A stretch of DNA of 64,000 nt from an uncultured Prevotellaceae bacterium (lineage in GTDB: Bacteria; Bacteroidota; Bacteroidia; Bacteroidales; Bacteroidaceae). The notes under the pieces are model-generated. The model was not told the origin of the DNA and made no database searches. It was given only the letters and a program-made list of their open reading frames with translations. Shown here one piece after another: positions 54,554 to 63,913 of this stretch. The stretch is from positions 1 to 64,000 of the forward strand of contig OMZE01000015.1 in the NCBI GenBank assembly GCA_900315455.1, in the 5' to 3' direction. Made by a program: the position numbers and the translations under genes. Numbering within the stretch: the first letter of the stretch is position 1; each line of letters starts with the position of its first letter.

Positions 54554-54612
54554 TTTTATGGTTTATAGAGGCGGCTCGTAAAATGCGATACCGACGACTA
54601 TAAACCATAAAA
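54554..54612 (-). promoter_or_regulatory. 15-base inverted repeat between acpP and fabF
   Basis: Perfect arms TTTTATGGTTTATAG (54554-54568) and CTATAAACCATAAAA (54598-54612) enclose 29 bases in the acpP-fabF gap. The RNA would form a long stem. It could be a partial terminator that lets acpP be made in excess over fabF, or an RNase III site, since rnc is in the same operon. Confidence 0.7.
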
Positions 54613-54630
54613 ACATGTATAGAGGATGGA

Positions 54631-54867
54631 TTACTTGCTGTGCTCCTCGATGTATGCGATAGCGTCACCTACAGTGGCGATTTTCTCGGCTTGGTCGTCG
54701 GGAATGTTCACTTCGAATACACGCTCAAATTCCATGATCAGTTCCACGGTGTCAAGTGAGTCTGCACCCAGGTCGTTCTGGAAACTTGATTCTGGCTTGA
54801 TTTCGTCCTCACTTATACAGAGTTTGTCAACGATGATGTCTCTGACTTTTTTCTCGATTTCTGACAT
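54631..54867 (-). CDS. acpP: Acyl carrier protein
   Basis: Small acidic carrier of growing acyl chains, 78 residues. The phosphopantetheine attachment motif [10 protein letters not shown] is present, with Ser37 as the modified residue, and the four-helix pattern is normal. The pantetheine arm comes from coenzyme A, whose coaD gene is elsewhere in the window. It is first in the acpP-fabF-rnc operon. Confidence 0.97.
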   Translation of the reverse strand: MSEIEKKVRDIIVDKLCISEDEIKPESSFQNDLGADSLDTVELIMEFERVFEVNIPDDQAEKIATVGDAIAYIEEHSK

Positions 54868-54921
54868 AATACTTTAACTTTAAAAATGTTTAATAAATAA
54901 TGATTTTTTGAAATCCGGGTG

Positions 54922-54953
54922 CAAAGGTGCGAATTTTTATCCATGTGTGCAAA
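54922..54953 (-). promoter_or_regulatory. Likely promoter of acpP-fabF-rnc
   Basis: On the minus strand TTTG (54953-54950), a 20-base spacer and CACCTTTG (54929-54922) match the consensus except one base of the -7 box. Confidence 0.5.
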
Positions 54954-55042
54954 TTTTTTTTTAAAAAAAGCAGACGACTTTGCACAAATACCCCACTATT
55001 GTGCAATTTTTTCCGCCCAAAGGAAAAAAATAAGCCAATAAT

Positions 55043-55073
55043 TTTGGGCATAGTTGATAAATTGCTATATTTG
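55043..55073 (+). promoter_or_regulatory. Promoter of the DUF4254-GT9 genes
   Basis: TTTG (55043-55046), a 19-base spacer and TATATTTG (55066-55073) are a perfect Bacteroidetes promoter, with a leader of about 43 bases. Confidence 0.75.
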
Positions 55074-55122
55074 CATGTCATTCGTCCTTGAGTGGACTTC
55101 ATCCCATTAAAGCCTAAAAAAT

Positions 55123-55728
55123 ATGTCAAACACGGAAAAATACAACGATGTTTTCAACAAGGCAGTCAACGACTACCACGTCTTGGATAATGTCGACACA
55201 CCCATTAATAATCCCTATGACAGAGACTCCCTCGAGAACCGTCTATATTTGAAATGCTGGATTGACTCCGTGCAGTGGCACCTTGAGGATTTGATACGCG
55301 ACCCGCATATCGACCCCCTGGAAGCACTGTCGTTGAAGCGGCGCATTGACCGGAGCAACCAAGACCGTACCGACTTGGTGGAGCAAATCGATTCGTATTT
55401 CCTGCATCAATATAGTGATGTGAACGTGTTGCCCGATGCACGCATCAATACCGAAAGTCCGGCATGGGCCATCGACAGGCTCTCGATTCTCGCCTTGAAA
55501 ATCTACCATATGAGGGAGCAGGTAGAGCGTACTGATGCCGACAAGGCCCACCAGGAACGCTGCCGTGCGAAGTTGGCAGTGCTGCTGGAGCAGAAGCGCG
55601 ACTTGTCGACGGCCATCGACCAACTGCTCGAGGATATCGCTGCCGGCAGGAAGTATATGAAGACTTACCGGCAGATGAAGATGTATAACGACCCTTCCAC
55701 CAATCCTGTGCTTTACAAGAAGAAGTAG
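55123..55728 (+). CDS. DUF4254 domain protein
   Basis: A 201-residue helical cytoplasmic protein of the DUF4254 family, which is found mainly in Bacteroidetes. It is rich in charged residues and has no signal peptide or membrane segment. The gene begins 50 bases after a consensus promoter and is followed after four bases by a heptosyltransferase-like gene. That linkage suggests a role in LPS core synthesis or its control, but no biochemical function is known to me. Confidence 0.82.
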   Translation: MSNTEKYNDVFNKAVNDYHVLDNVDTPINNPYDRDSLENRLYLKCWIDSVQWHLEDLIRDPHIDPLEALSLKRRIDRSNQDRTDLVEQIDSYFLHQYSDVNVLPDARINTESPAWAIDRLSILALKIYHMREQVERTDADKAHQERCRAKLAVLLEQKRDLSTAIDQLLEDIAAGRKYMKTYRQMKMYNDPSTNPVLYKKK

Positions 55729-55732
55729 AGTC

Positions 55733-56791
55733 ATGTCATCGAGGAACGAGCATATCCTTATCATACGTTTTTCTGCATTGGGCGACGTGGCCATGCTGGT
55801 GCCCGTGGTTCATGCACTGGCCACGCAGTATCCCCAACTCAGGATTACCGTGCTCAGTCGTGGCTTTGCCAGGGCTTTCTTCGACGGCCTTGCCCCCAAT
55901 GTGGGGTTCATGGAGACCGACCAGAAGAAGGAGTTTAATGGCATCACCGGACTCAATGCCCTCTATCGCCGCCTCAAGGCGAAGCACTTCACCGCCATTG
56001 CCGACATGCACGGGGTGTTGCGCACCCATTATCTGCGGATGCGTTTCCATCTCGACCGTTTCCATGTGGCACATATCGACAAGCACAGGGCAGGGAAGCG
56101 CAAACTCACCAAATCGTCGGGAAAGCGGATGGTTCAGCAGCCTACCTCGTTTGAGAACTATGCCGAAGTGCTCTCCCGCCTGGGTTACCCCATACGCCTT
56201 GAGTTCAATTCCATCTTCCCGTCAACGGGAGGCAACCTGCGCCTGCTCGACCCCGGCTTTCAGGAGAAGAAGACGTTTGAGAAATGGATTGGCGTGGCAC
56301 CTTTCGCCGCCCATCAGGGCAAGGTCCTACCACCGGAGACAACGAAGACGGTCATCCAGATGTTGTTGCAGAAACACCCCAATGCCCATCTCTTCCTCTT
56401 CGGTGGAGGAAAAAAAGAGCGTGAGTATTTCTCACAATGGTGTGAGGAAATGCCCCGTTGCCGTGATGCATCGGCGTTGCTCCATGGACTGCATGAGGAA
56501 CTGATACTGATGAGTCATCTCGATGTGATGGTGTCGATGGACAGTGCCAACCAGCATCTGGCATCACTCGTGGGAACACCAGTGGTAAGTGTATGGGGAG
56601 CCACCCATCCTTATACAGGGTTCCTGGGATGGGGACAGACGCTCGACAACGTGGTGCAGGTCGACTTGCCTTGCCGGCCGTGCAGCATCTATGGCAACAA
56701 GCCGTGCGCGAGGGGCGACTGGGCTTGTCTGAAAGCCATTACCCCGGAAATGGTGGTGGAACGGGTGGAATATGTGCTCGACCACCGATAA
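55733..56791 (+). CDS. Glycosyltransferase family 9 (heptosyltransferase-like)
   Basis: A 352-residue GT-B fold enzyme resembling ADP-heptose:LPS heptosyltransferases. The N-terminal half starts HILIIRFSALGDVAMLVPVV, the family pattern, and the C-terminal half has VSMDSANQHLASLVGTPVVS. It would add a heptose or other sugar to lipid A core at the inner membrane. It is coupled to the DUF4254 gene and precedes rubredoxin. Confidence 0.88.
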   Translation: MSSRNEHILIIRFSALGDVAMLVPVVHALATQYPQLRITVLSRGFARAFFDGLAPNVGFMETDQKKEFNGITGLNALYRRLKAKHFTAIADMHGVLRTHYLRMRFHLDRFHVAHIDKHRAGKRKLTKSSGKRMVQQPTSFENYAEVLSRLGYPIRLEFNSIFPSTGGNLRLLDPGFQEKKTFEKWIGVAPFAAHQGKVLPPETTKTVIQMLLQKHPNAHLFLFGGGKKEREYFSQWCEEMPRCRDASALLHGLHEELILMSHLDVMVSMDSANQHLASLVGTPVVSVWGATHPYTGFLGWGQTLDNVVQVDLPCRPCSIYGNKPCARGDWACLKAITPEMVVERVEYVLDHR

Positions 56792-56823
56792 GATAATAAT
56801 GTTTTACCAAACGATAATTGATT

Positions 56824-56979
56824 ATGAAGTACGTATGTGACACTTGTGGATGGGTTTACGACCCCGAGGTGGGCGACCCAGACAACGGCATTGAGCCCGG
56901 AACAGCATTCGAAGACCTTCCCGAGGATTGGGTATGCCCCATCTGCGGCGTAGGCAAAGAGGATTTCAGCGCTGAATAA
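56824..56979 (+). CDS. Rubredoxin
   Basis: A 51-residue iron protein of the cytoplasm. The two cysteine pairs CDTCG (Cys5, Cys8) and CPICG (Cys38, Cys41) are spaced exactly as in rubredoxins, with the conserved Tyr, Trp and GT-F-DLP-DWVCP segment between them. It carries single electrons, in anaerobes often to peroxide or oxygen-scavenging enzymes such as rubrerythrin; the partner is not in this window. The gene starts 32 bases after the GT9 gene and is followed by a palindromic repeat. Confidence 0.95.
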   Translation: MKYVCDTCGWVYDPEVGDPDNGIEPGTAFEDLPEDWVCPICGVGKEDFSAE

Positions 56980-56997
56980 ACGCGCAGTTCTTTTCAC

Positions 56998-57057
56998 CAA
57001 CACAGAGGCACAGAGAAACAGAGGGTTTTTATTCCTCTGAGTCTCTGTGCCTCCGTA
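56998..57057. repeat. CACAGAG palindromic repeat, copy E
   Basis: Arms at 56998-57024 and 57034-57057 pair with a few mismatches, with a T-rich loop. It lies between convergent rubredoxin and the aldo/keto reductase. A short AT-rich stretch of TTTAAT-like repeats follows to 57110. Confidence 0.85.
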
Positions 57058-57096
57058 TTTTTTAATCTTTAATTATTAATCTTTAATCTTTAATTT

Positions 57097-58052
<956 letters not shown>

Positions 58053-58056
<4 letters not shown>

Positions 58057-59894
58057 GATATGGGGTTTTTGTCGTTTTCAATGAGTTGCAGCAGATGTTC
58101 CACGGCATCGGCTTCAGGGATGTTTTTCTCCACACATTCCTTGCCGCGGTAGAGGGAAACCTTGCCACGTCCGGCACCCACGTAACCATAGTCGGCATCG
58201 GCCATCTCACCCGGGCCGTTGACGATACAGCCCATGATGCCGATTTTCAGTCCTTTCAGGTGTTGGGTGGCCGCTTTGATGCGGGCGATAGTGGCTTGCA
58301 GGTCGTAGAGCGTGCGGCCGCAGCCCGGACAACTGATATACTCAGTCTTGCTCATGCGCAGGCGAGCGGCTTGCAGGATGCCGAGCGAGGTGGAGAGGAT
58401 GTCGGTGGCCGACAGGTCGCCGTCGTTGAGCAGCCACAGTCCGTCGGTCAGTCCGTCGAGCATCAGCGCGCCCATGTCGGCGGCGGCTTCTATCTGGAAG
58501 TCGCTCTTCTCTTCCTGTGAGTGGGCGTAGGCTTGTGCGAAGACCACGGGGTTGGTTACCCCTGCTTTCATCAGTTCATGGACGAAGGCGCGCTGCTCAC
58601 CCAATCGGTTGGCATGTTGGCTCACACACACTGCCACCACCTCGGGATGTGCTTTCAGGCAGGCGGTGTATTCTTCCAGGTTGTCGGCGTAGTTGAGTAC
58701 CAGGAATTTCACGCTGGCCTTCACGCTGGCCAGCAGTGGCATGGCGGTATGGGGGAAGATGGGATAGGTGAGGGGGGTACCGTCATACACATTGTAGTCT
58801 ACGATATATCGCTGGCCTTCTATCCTTTCCTTGGGCTTGTCTTGTCCGATGTAGAGGTAGTCGGGACGCCATTCAGCGTCGTGGACATCGGCATCGCCCG
58901 ACAGCACCACCACGGGCACGTGGCTGCCTCCGATGTTGCCGACAGCCGTGGTAGCACGGCGTTTCGGCCGCAGGAAGTCGAAGTCGCGGGCTGGTGTAGT
59001 GGGGATGAGGGTGTGGCCCGCACGGTGGCCGATGTAGTCGACGAGGTGACGCGCCACAGGAATCTCACACTCCGGCTCCTCACTGAGCGATACACGGATG
59101 GTGTCGCCGATGCCGTCGGCCAGCAGGGCACCGATGCCTACGGCACTCTTGATGCGGCCGTCCTCTCCCTCTCCTGCCTCTGTCACGCCGAGATGAAGGG
59201 GGTAGTGCATGTCTTCTTTCTCCATCTGGTGCACCAGGAGTCTCACTGAGCGCACCATCACCACGGTGTTGGATGCCTTGATGGAGATGACCACATCGTT
59301 GAAAGCCTCTCGGCGGCAGATACGCAGAAACTCCATGCAACTCTCCACGATTCCTTCTGGGGTGTCGCCATAGCGCGACATGATGCGGTCGGAGAGCGAG
59401 CCGTGGTTCACACCGATGCGAAGGGCGGTATGGTGCTCGCGGCAAATCTGCAGCAGGGGGAGGAGGGTGTCTTCTATCTTCTGCAACTCGGCGGCATATT
59501 CCTCGTCGGTATATTCCAATTGGCGGAAAGTGCGGGCGGGGTCGACGTAGTTGCCTGGGTTGATGCGCACCTTCTCGGCATAACGGGCTGCCACCTCTGC
59601 CACATGGGGGTTGAAGTGTACGTCGGCAACGAGAGGGGTGTCGATGCCTTGGGAGCGCAGACCGGCGTTGATGTGTCGCAGGTTCTCTGCCTCACGCGTG
59701 CCTTGTGTGGTGAAGCGCACATATTCGCCTCCTGCCTCGATGATGCGTCGGGCCTGGGCCACGCAGCCCTCGGTGTCGTTGGTCGACACGGTAGCCATCG
59801 ACTGCACGCGGATGGGGTTGTCGCCACCCATGGGCACGCCACCCACGTTCACTACGTTTGTTTTCCTGCGGTGATAGTTGAACAGGTCGGTCAT
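58053..59894 (-). CDS. ispG: 4-hydroxy-3-methylbut-2-enyl diphosphate synthase, long form
   Basis: Iron-sulfur enzyme of the non-mevalonate isoprenoid pathway. The 613-residue protein has the TIM-barrel domain, an insert of about 230 residues in the middle typical of Bacteroidetes, Chlamydia and plant enzymes, and the C-terminal cluster domain with CPGCGRT and GCIVNGPGE providing the three cysteine ligands. It follows purE by three bases. Its product feeds the prenyl synthase at 9297-10274. Confidence 0.95.
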
Positions 59895-59897
59895 CGC

Positions 59898-60407
59898 TCA
59901 GTTGGTTTTATATTGATAGGCCTTGATGCCTGCCAACTCGCGGTTGGCTTTCTCTATCTTCTCACCAAGGGCAGCCTTGTGGGCTTCCACACGATGTGCC
60001 ACCTCGCTGTCGGCAAGGGCGATCATCTCTGCGGCAAGGATAGCAGCATTGGCGGCGGCGTTCACTCCCACAGTGGCCACGGGGATGCCGGGAGGCATCT
60101 GGATGATGCTCAGCATGGCGTCGAGACCGTCGAGCATGCCTTTGATGGGCACGCCGATGACGGGCACGGTGGTAGAGGCGGCAATGACGCCGGGCAGTGC
60201 GGCAGCCATACCGGCGGCGGCGATAATCACCTTGATGCCACGGCCCTTGGCTTGTCGGGCAAACTGTTCTACGGCCTCTGGCGTGCGGTGGGCGGAGAGG
60301 GCGTTGACCTCAAAGGGGATGGCCATGTCTTCGAGTTGCTGCATGGCTTTTTCCATCACGGGCAGGTCGCTGGTGCTCCCCATGATGATGCTTACGATAG
60401 GATTCAT
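59898..60407 (-). CDS. purE: N5-carboxyaminoimidazole ribonucleotide mutase
   Basis: Purine synthesis enzyme moving a carboxylate within the imidazole ribotide. The 169-residue protein has the substrate loop GSTSDLPVM near residues 9-17 and the SAHRTPE motif near 39-45 with the catalytic His. Length is typical of class I PurE. It follows a PAP2 gene and precedes ispG. Confidence 0.95.
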   Translation of the reverse strand: MNPIVSIIMGSTSDLPVMEKAMQQLEDMAIPFEVNALSAHRTPEAVEQFARQAKGRGIKVIIAAAGMAAALPGVIAASTTVPVIGVPIKGMLDGLDAMLSIIQMPPGIPVATVGVNAAANAAILAAEMIALADSEVAHRVEAHKAALGEKIEKANRELAGIKAYQYKTN

Positions 60408-60422
60408 TGCGTTATGGTTTTG

Positions 60423-61040
60423 TTATACATATACTATCGCCAGGAAGGCGCAGACGATGCCGATGAGGTAGCCTGCAACCACCTGTTCCAGGGTGTGCTG
60501 CCTGAGGATGATGCGGCTGGTGCCCACCATGCCGGCGAGCAGGAGCAACAGGCATATCCACCACACGGGGTTGAAGTTGAAGATGGCGGCGAAGGCTATG
60601 AGCGCGCCTGTCACGCCACCGATGGCTGCCGAGTGGGTGGAGATTTTCCACCAGAGGTTGATAATGGCGCACACCACCTGTATCAAGAGCGAAGCCACCA
60701 CGATGCTGCCGATGAAATGCGAGGCATGGTTCTGGCTGAGCAGGTAGTAGCAGGTGAAGTAGCACAGGATGGAGATGACATAGGGCACCACGCGCCGCTC
60801 CTTGATGCCCAGTTCGATGCGGCTCCATCCCTGGTAGCGCCGGTAGAGGCGTATCAGGCAGGTGGGCAGGAGGATGGTGAAGGTATAGACCACCAGCAGG
60901 ATATATAGTTTCACATCCCAAGGGAGGAAACTCAGGTAACTGAAGCCAAACAACAGAATCAGTCCTACCACGGGCAGGTGGAAGGGCGAGAAAACGGCGC
61001 TCAGCGCCTTGGCCATCATGATGATGTGTTTTGCTTTCAT
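60423..61040 (-). CDS. PAP2-family membrane phosphatase
   Basis: A 205-residue membrane protein with about six hydrophobic segments and a PAP2 motif split into KISTHSAAIGG and SRIILRQHTLEQ. The SGH motif is here THSAAIGG, a variant common in this subfamily. It could dephosphorylate lipid diphosphates such as undecaprenyl diphosphate, or phosphatidylglycerophosphate; sequence alone does not decide. The start overlaps the rpoN stop as ATGA. Confidence 0.8.
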   Translation of the reverse strand: MKAKHIIMMAKALSAVFSPFHLPVVGLILLFGFSYLSFLPWDVKLYILLVVYTFTILLPTCLIRLYRRYQGWSRIELGIKERRVVPYVISILCYFTCYYLLSQNHASHFIGSIVVASLLIQVVCAIINLWWKISTHSAAIGGVTGALIAFAAIFNFNPVWWICLLLLLAGMVGTSRIILRQHTLEQVVAGYLIGIVCAFLAIVYV

Positions 61041-62440
61041 TGCTTTCGTAGTGTGGATTTGGGGATACCCAGTTGTTCCCTGTATTTCACGATGGTGCGG
61101 CGGGCAATGGGGAATCCTTTCTCCTTCATCGCCTGTTCTATCTGCATATCGGTGAGGGGGTGGCTCTTGTCTTCATTGTTGATGATTTCCTGCAAGAGAA
61201 TCTTCAACTTGCGGGTCGACACCTCCTCGCCGTCGATGTCTATCTTGTCGGAGAAGAAGAAGCGTAGCCGGAAGATGCCCCAGCGTGTCTCGGCATATTT
61301 CTCGTTGGTCACGCGCGAGATGGTGGAGATGTCGAGGCCGGTGTCGGAGGCAATGTCTTTCAGTGTCATCGGACGCAGGTCGGCCTCGTCGCCGTCGAGG
61401 AAGAAATGGCGCTGGCGACGGATGATGGCGGCCATCGTCTTCTTCAGCGTGTTCTCACGTTGCTGGATAGCATCGATGAGGCCTTTGGCCTTGTCGATGT
61501 CGCGGCGCAGCGAGGGGATGGCTTCTTTCTCTCGGCGCGAGAGGGTTTTCATGTTGTCGAGCGACTCGATATACGACTCCGATACTTCGAGTGCCGGCAT
61601 GTGGCCGCGGTTGAGGGTGAAGGTCACCTGTCCGTCATCGGTGGTCTCAACGATGAAGTCGGGGGTTATCTGGTGGATGTTGAATCCCATTACCTCACCA
61701 AGGGCAGAACCGGGGCGTGGATTGAGTTTTCTGATTTCCTGACGTGTCTCGGCTTTCTCTTCATCGGAGAGGTGGAGCACATGTTGCAACTTGTCCCAGT
61801 GATTCTTGAGCAAGTCGTCGAAATAGTTGCCGATGATACGTGTGAGAACCTCGCGCATCCGCAGGTCTTTCTTGCGCTCTACCTGCAACAGCAGGCATTC
61901 CTGCAGGTCGCTGGCTCCCACGCCGGGAGGGTCGAAGGTTTGCAGACTCCTGAGCACCTCGCCAATCTCATCGGTGGTGGCCTCGAAATTGTGATAGATG
62001 GCCATTTCGTCGCTGATAGTGTCGATGCGCTTGCGCAACAGGCCATCGCTGTCGAGGGAGCCAATGAGGTATTCCATGATAAACTGCTGGCGGTCGTCGA
62101 GTTCCAACTCCATCATCTGCTCCTTGAGTTTATCGTAGAACGACACCATGTCGGTGGGCTCCATCGTCTTGCCTGTGGAGTAGACAGGCAGGTAATCGTC
62201 GTCGTTATAGTCGTGCGTGTCGCCCGTTGGCGCATTGTCTGCCGACATGCTCGCTTCGTTTTCCCATGAGTTGTCGTTGCTCTCTTCAAGGGCGGGGTTC
62301 TCGTGCATCTGCTGGTTCACAAACTCCGTCAGTTGGTCGATGGGCTTCTCTATCATCTGGCCCACCAGCACCTGCTGGGGGGTGAGACGCTGCTTGGCCT
62401 TCTGCTGTTGAGTCTGTTTCTGTATCTGCTTGCTGGGCAT
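61037..62440 (-). CDS. rpoN: RNA polymerase sigma-54 factor
   Basis: Alternative sigma factor that needs an AAA+ activator to open promoters. The 467-residue protein has the glutamine-rich N-terminal activator-interaction region, the core-binding domain, and at the C-terminus the RpoN box ARRTIVKYREQLGIP that reads the -24 element. The ATG at 62440 begins two bases after the upstream gene ends; the longer frame runs into that gene. No bacterial enhancer-binding protein is in this window. Confidence 0.95.
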   Translation of the reverse strand: MPSKQIQKQTQQQKAKQRLTPQQVLVGQMIEKPIDQLTEFVNQQMHENPALEESNDNSWENEASMSADNAPTGDTHDYNDDDYLPVYSTGKTMEPTDMVSFYDKLKEQMMELELDDRQQFIMEYLIGSLDSDGLLRKRIDTISDEMAIYHNFEATTDEIGEVLRSLQTFDPPGVGASDLQECLLLQVERKKDLRMREVLTRIIGNYFDDLLKNHWDKLQHVLHLSDEEKAETRQEIRKLNPRPGSALGEVMGFNIHQITPDFIVETTDDGQVTFTLNRGHMPALEVSESYIESLDNMKTLSRREKEAIPSLRRDIDKAKGLIDAIQQRENTLKKTMAAIIRRQRHFFLDGDEADLRPMTLKDIASDTGLDISTISRVTNEKYAETRWGIFRLRFFFSDKIDIDGEEVSTRKLKILLQEIINNEDKSHPLTDMQIEQAMKEKGFPIARRTIVKYREQLGIPKSTLRKQ

Positions 62441-62442
62441 GG

Positions 62443-63084
62443 TTATCTGAAATATTCGTGCAGTTGGGCGGCATAGGCTGCCAGTTTGATGGGGTCGTCG
62501 TTGCCGTAGCGTTTCCACACTTGCTTGCAGTGGGTGGCGAGCGGTGTGTCGGGCATCGTGGTGCGGCGCAGGCAGGGGTCGAGCGCTTGATAGATGTTCA
62601 TCACTTCCACGATGAGTGATGGGGGGATGTCCATCATCTGGGCGAGCGACTTGATTTCGGCGGTTTCCTCCACCATGGTGTTGGGCGTGAGACGGAAATA
62701 CTGGTCGAGAATGATGACGAGCATCATAGGGGTGAGTTGACCACAGTCGGGGAGAGGCTTGAACTCTGTCTCGAACGATTCGCTCACCTCCACGCCCTCA
62801 TAGAAACTGGTGGCATTGTTGAAACCTTGCATCCGTCTCAGCAGCAGCACGCCCTTGCTCAGTTTCTTGGGATGGTTGGCATAGGTGTTCCAAAGGTGTT
62901 CGATACGGGGGGTATCGAGGCGGCGCAGTTGCAGCATCTTGCCGTAGAGGTATTTGGGTGGGAGATGCAGTTCGAGGGCCAGGTCTACCATGTCGCGCGA
63001 ATAGATGGGTTTGGTGCCAATCGGCTTGCGCAGGTAGAGTTGCATGAGCAGCAACCAGTATTCATCATTCCATTTTGCTATCAT
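62443..63084 (-). CDS. Conserved hypothetical protein upstream of rpoN
   Basis: A 213-residue, mostly helical cytoplasmic protein with no signal peptide or membrane segment. I do not recognise a named domain. It has many Leu, Arg and Pro residues and the helical pairs YSRDMVDLALELHLPPKYL and LTPMMLVIILDQYFRL, which look like helix-turn-helix or helical-repeat folds. It is almost certainly cotranslated with rpoN, being two bases away, so a role in sigma-54 function or stability is possible. Two overlapping TATTTTTG sequences on the minus strand (63147-63166) may be its -7 box; the rest of the gap up to 63241 holds nothing I can name. Confidence 0.7.
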   Translation of the reverse strand: MIAKWNDEYWLLLMQLYLRKPIGTKPIYSRDMVDLALELHLPPKYLYGKMLQLRRLDTPRIEHLWNTYANHPKKLSKGVLLLRRMQGFNNATSFYEGVEVSESFETEFKPLPDCGQLTPMMLVIILDQYFRLTPNTMVEETAEIKSLAQMMDIPPSLIVEVMNIYQALDPCLRRTTMPDTPLATHCKQVWKRYGNDDPIKLAAYAAQLHEYFR

Positions 63085-63241
63085 TGGCTGTGACTTGTTA
63101 AAGGCGGAATGGCAAGACCCCGCCTCATATTGATATTATCTTTTGACAAAAATAATACCAAAAATAAAATAATGTAGAATTTGTTAACAACAATTAACAA
63201 AAGTATCACTAAGATTCTCCGGGTATTCTGGGTGAAAGGTG

Positions 63242-63913
63242 TTATATCTGGATGATGTCGAGCAGGTGGGCGAAATCATCAATGATGATGTCGGCCCCTG
63301 CGGCTTTGAGTTCCTCTACCGAACCGTTGCCGTAACTCACGCCCACGGTGCGGCATCCTGCATTGCGCCCCATGAGGATGTCGTAGGGGGCATCGCCCAC
63401 AACGATGGTTTCCTCGGGAGTGAACCCCGTATGCTGGAGGGTTTTGACCACCGCCTCGGGATGTGGTTTGGGATGGGTGATGTTGTCGCAACTGAGCACG
63501 AGTGATACCTCTTCTCCAAGATGCATGTCGTGGATGAACTGCATCAGCGAGGGAGTACTCCTGCTGCTGGCGATGGTGATGGTCAGCCCGTTTTCCTTCA
63601 GTGTTTTGATGGTCTCCAACACGTGGGGGAAGACGGGCACCGTGCCGGGGCTGTTGTTTTCGTCGAAGATTCTGCGGTAGGTGGTGACACACTTGTCGCC
63701 CATCTCATCGCTCATGGCTATCATGTTGGTGAAGGTCTGCTTCAGGGGCAGTCCAATCATCTTCTTGCACTGTTCGGCAGTGCGAGGTGGCAGGTGCAGG
63801 TGTTCGATGGTTTTCTGCATCGTACTGATGATGAGTTGCTGGGTGTCGCCGATGGTTCCGTCGAAGTCGAGTACGACGAGGCGTATGGGTTTCTTTGATT
63901 GCATGGTGGTCAT
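63242..63913 (-). CDS. HAD-superfamily phosphatase (phosphoglycolate phosphatase-like)
   Basis: A 223-residue HAD hydrolase of subfamily I with a helical cap. Motif I is DFDGTIGDT (nucleophile Asp16, acid/base Asp18), motif II is around ASSRS, and motif III-IV is TIVVGDAPYDILMG. It resembles phosphoglycolate phosphatases and pyrophosphatase PpaX but the substrate is not clear. I chose the ATG at 63913 because it overlaps the stop codon of the gene upstream as ATGA; Met4 is an alternative. Confidence 0.87.
   Translation of the reverse strand: MTTMQSKKPIRLVVLDFDGTIGDTQQLIISTMQKTIEHLHLPPRTAEQCKKMIGLPLKQTFTNMIAMSDEMGDKCVTTYRRIFDENNSPGTVPVFPHVLETIKTLKENGLTITIASSRSTPSLMQFIHDMHLGEEVSLVLSCDNITHPKPHPEAVVKTLQHTGFTPEETIVVGDAPYDILMGRNAGCRTVGVSYGNGSVEELKAAGADIIIDDFAHLLDIIQI

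Noticed and set aside
9193..57057. Insertion sequences behind the CACAGAG repeats
   Set aside because: Each element is only 50 to 70 bases, has no transposase gene between or beside the arms and shows no target duplication. They are hairpin repeats, not intact IS elements.
59403..60908. 501-codon open frame on the plus strand
   Set aside because: Antisense to ispG, purE and the PAP2 gene, crossing three gene boundaries. His- and Gly-rich shadow of GC-rich genes.
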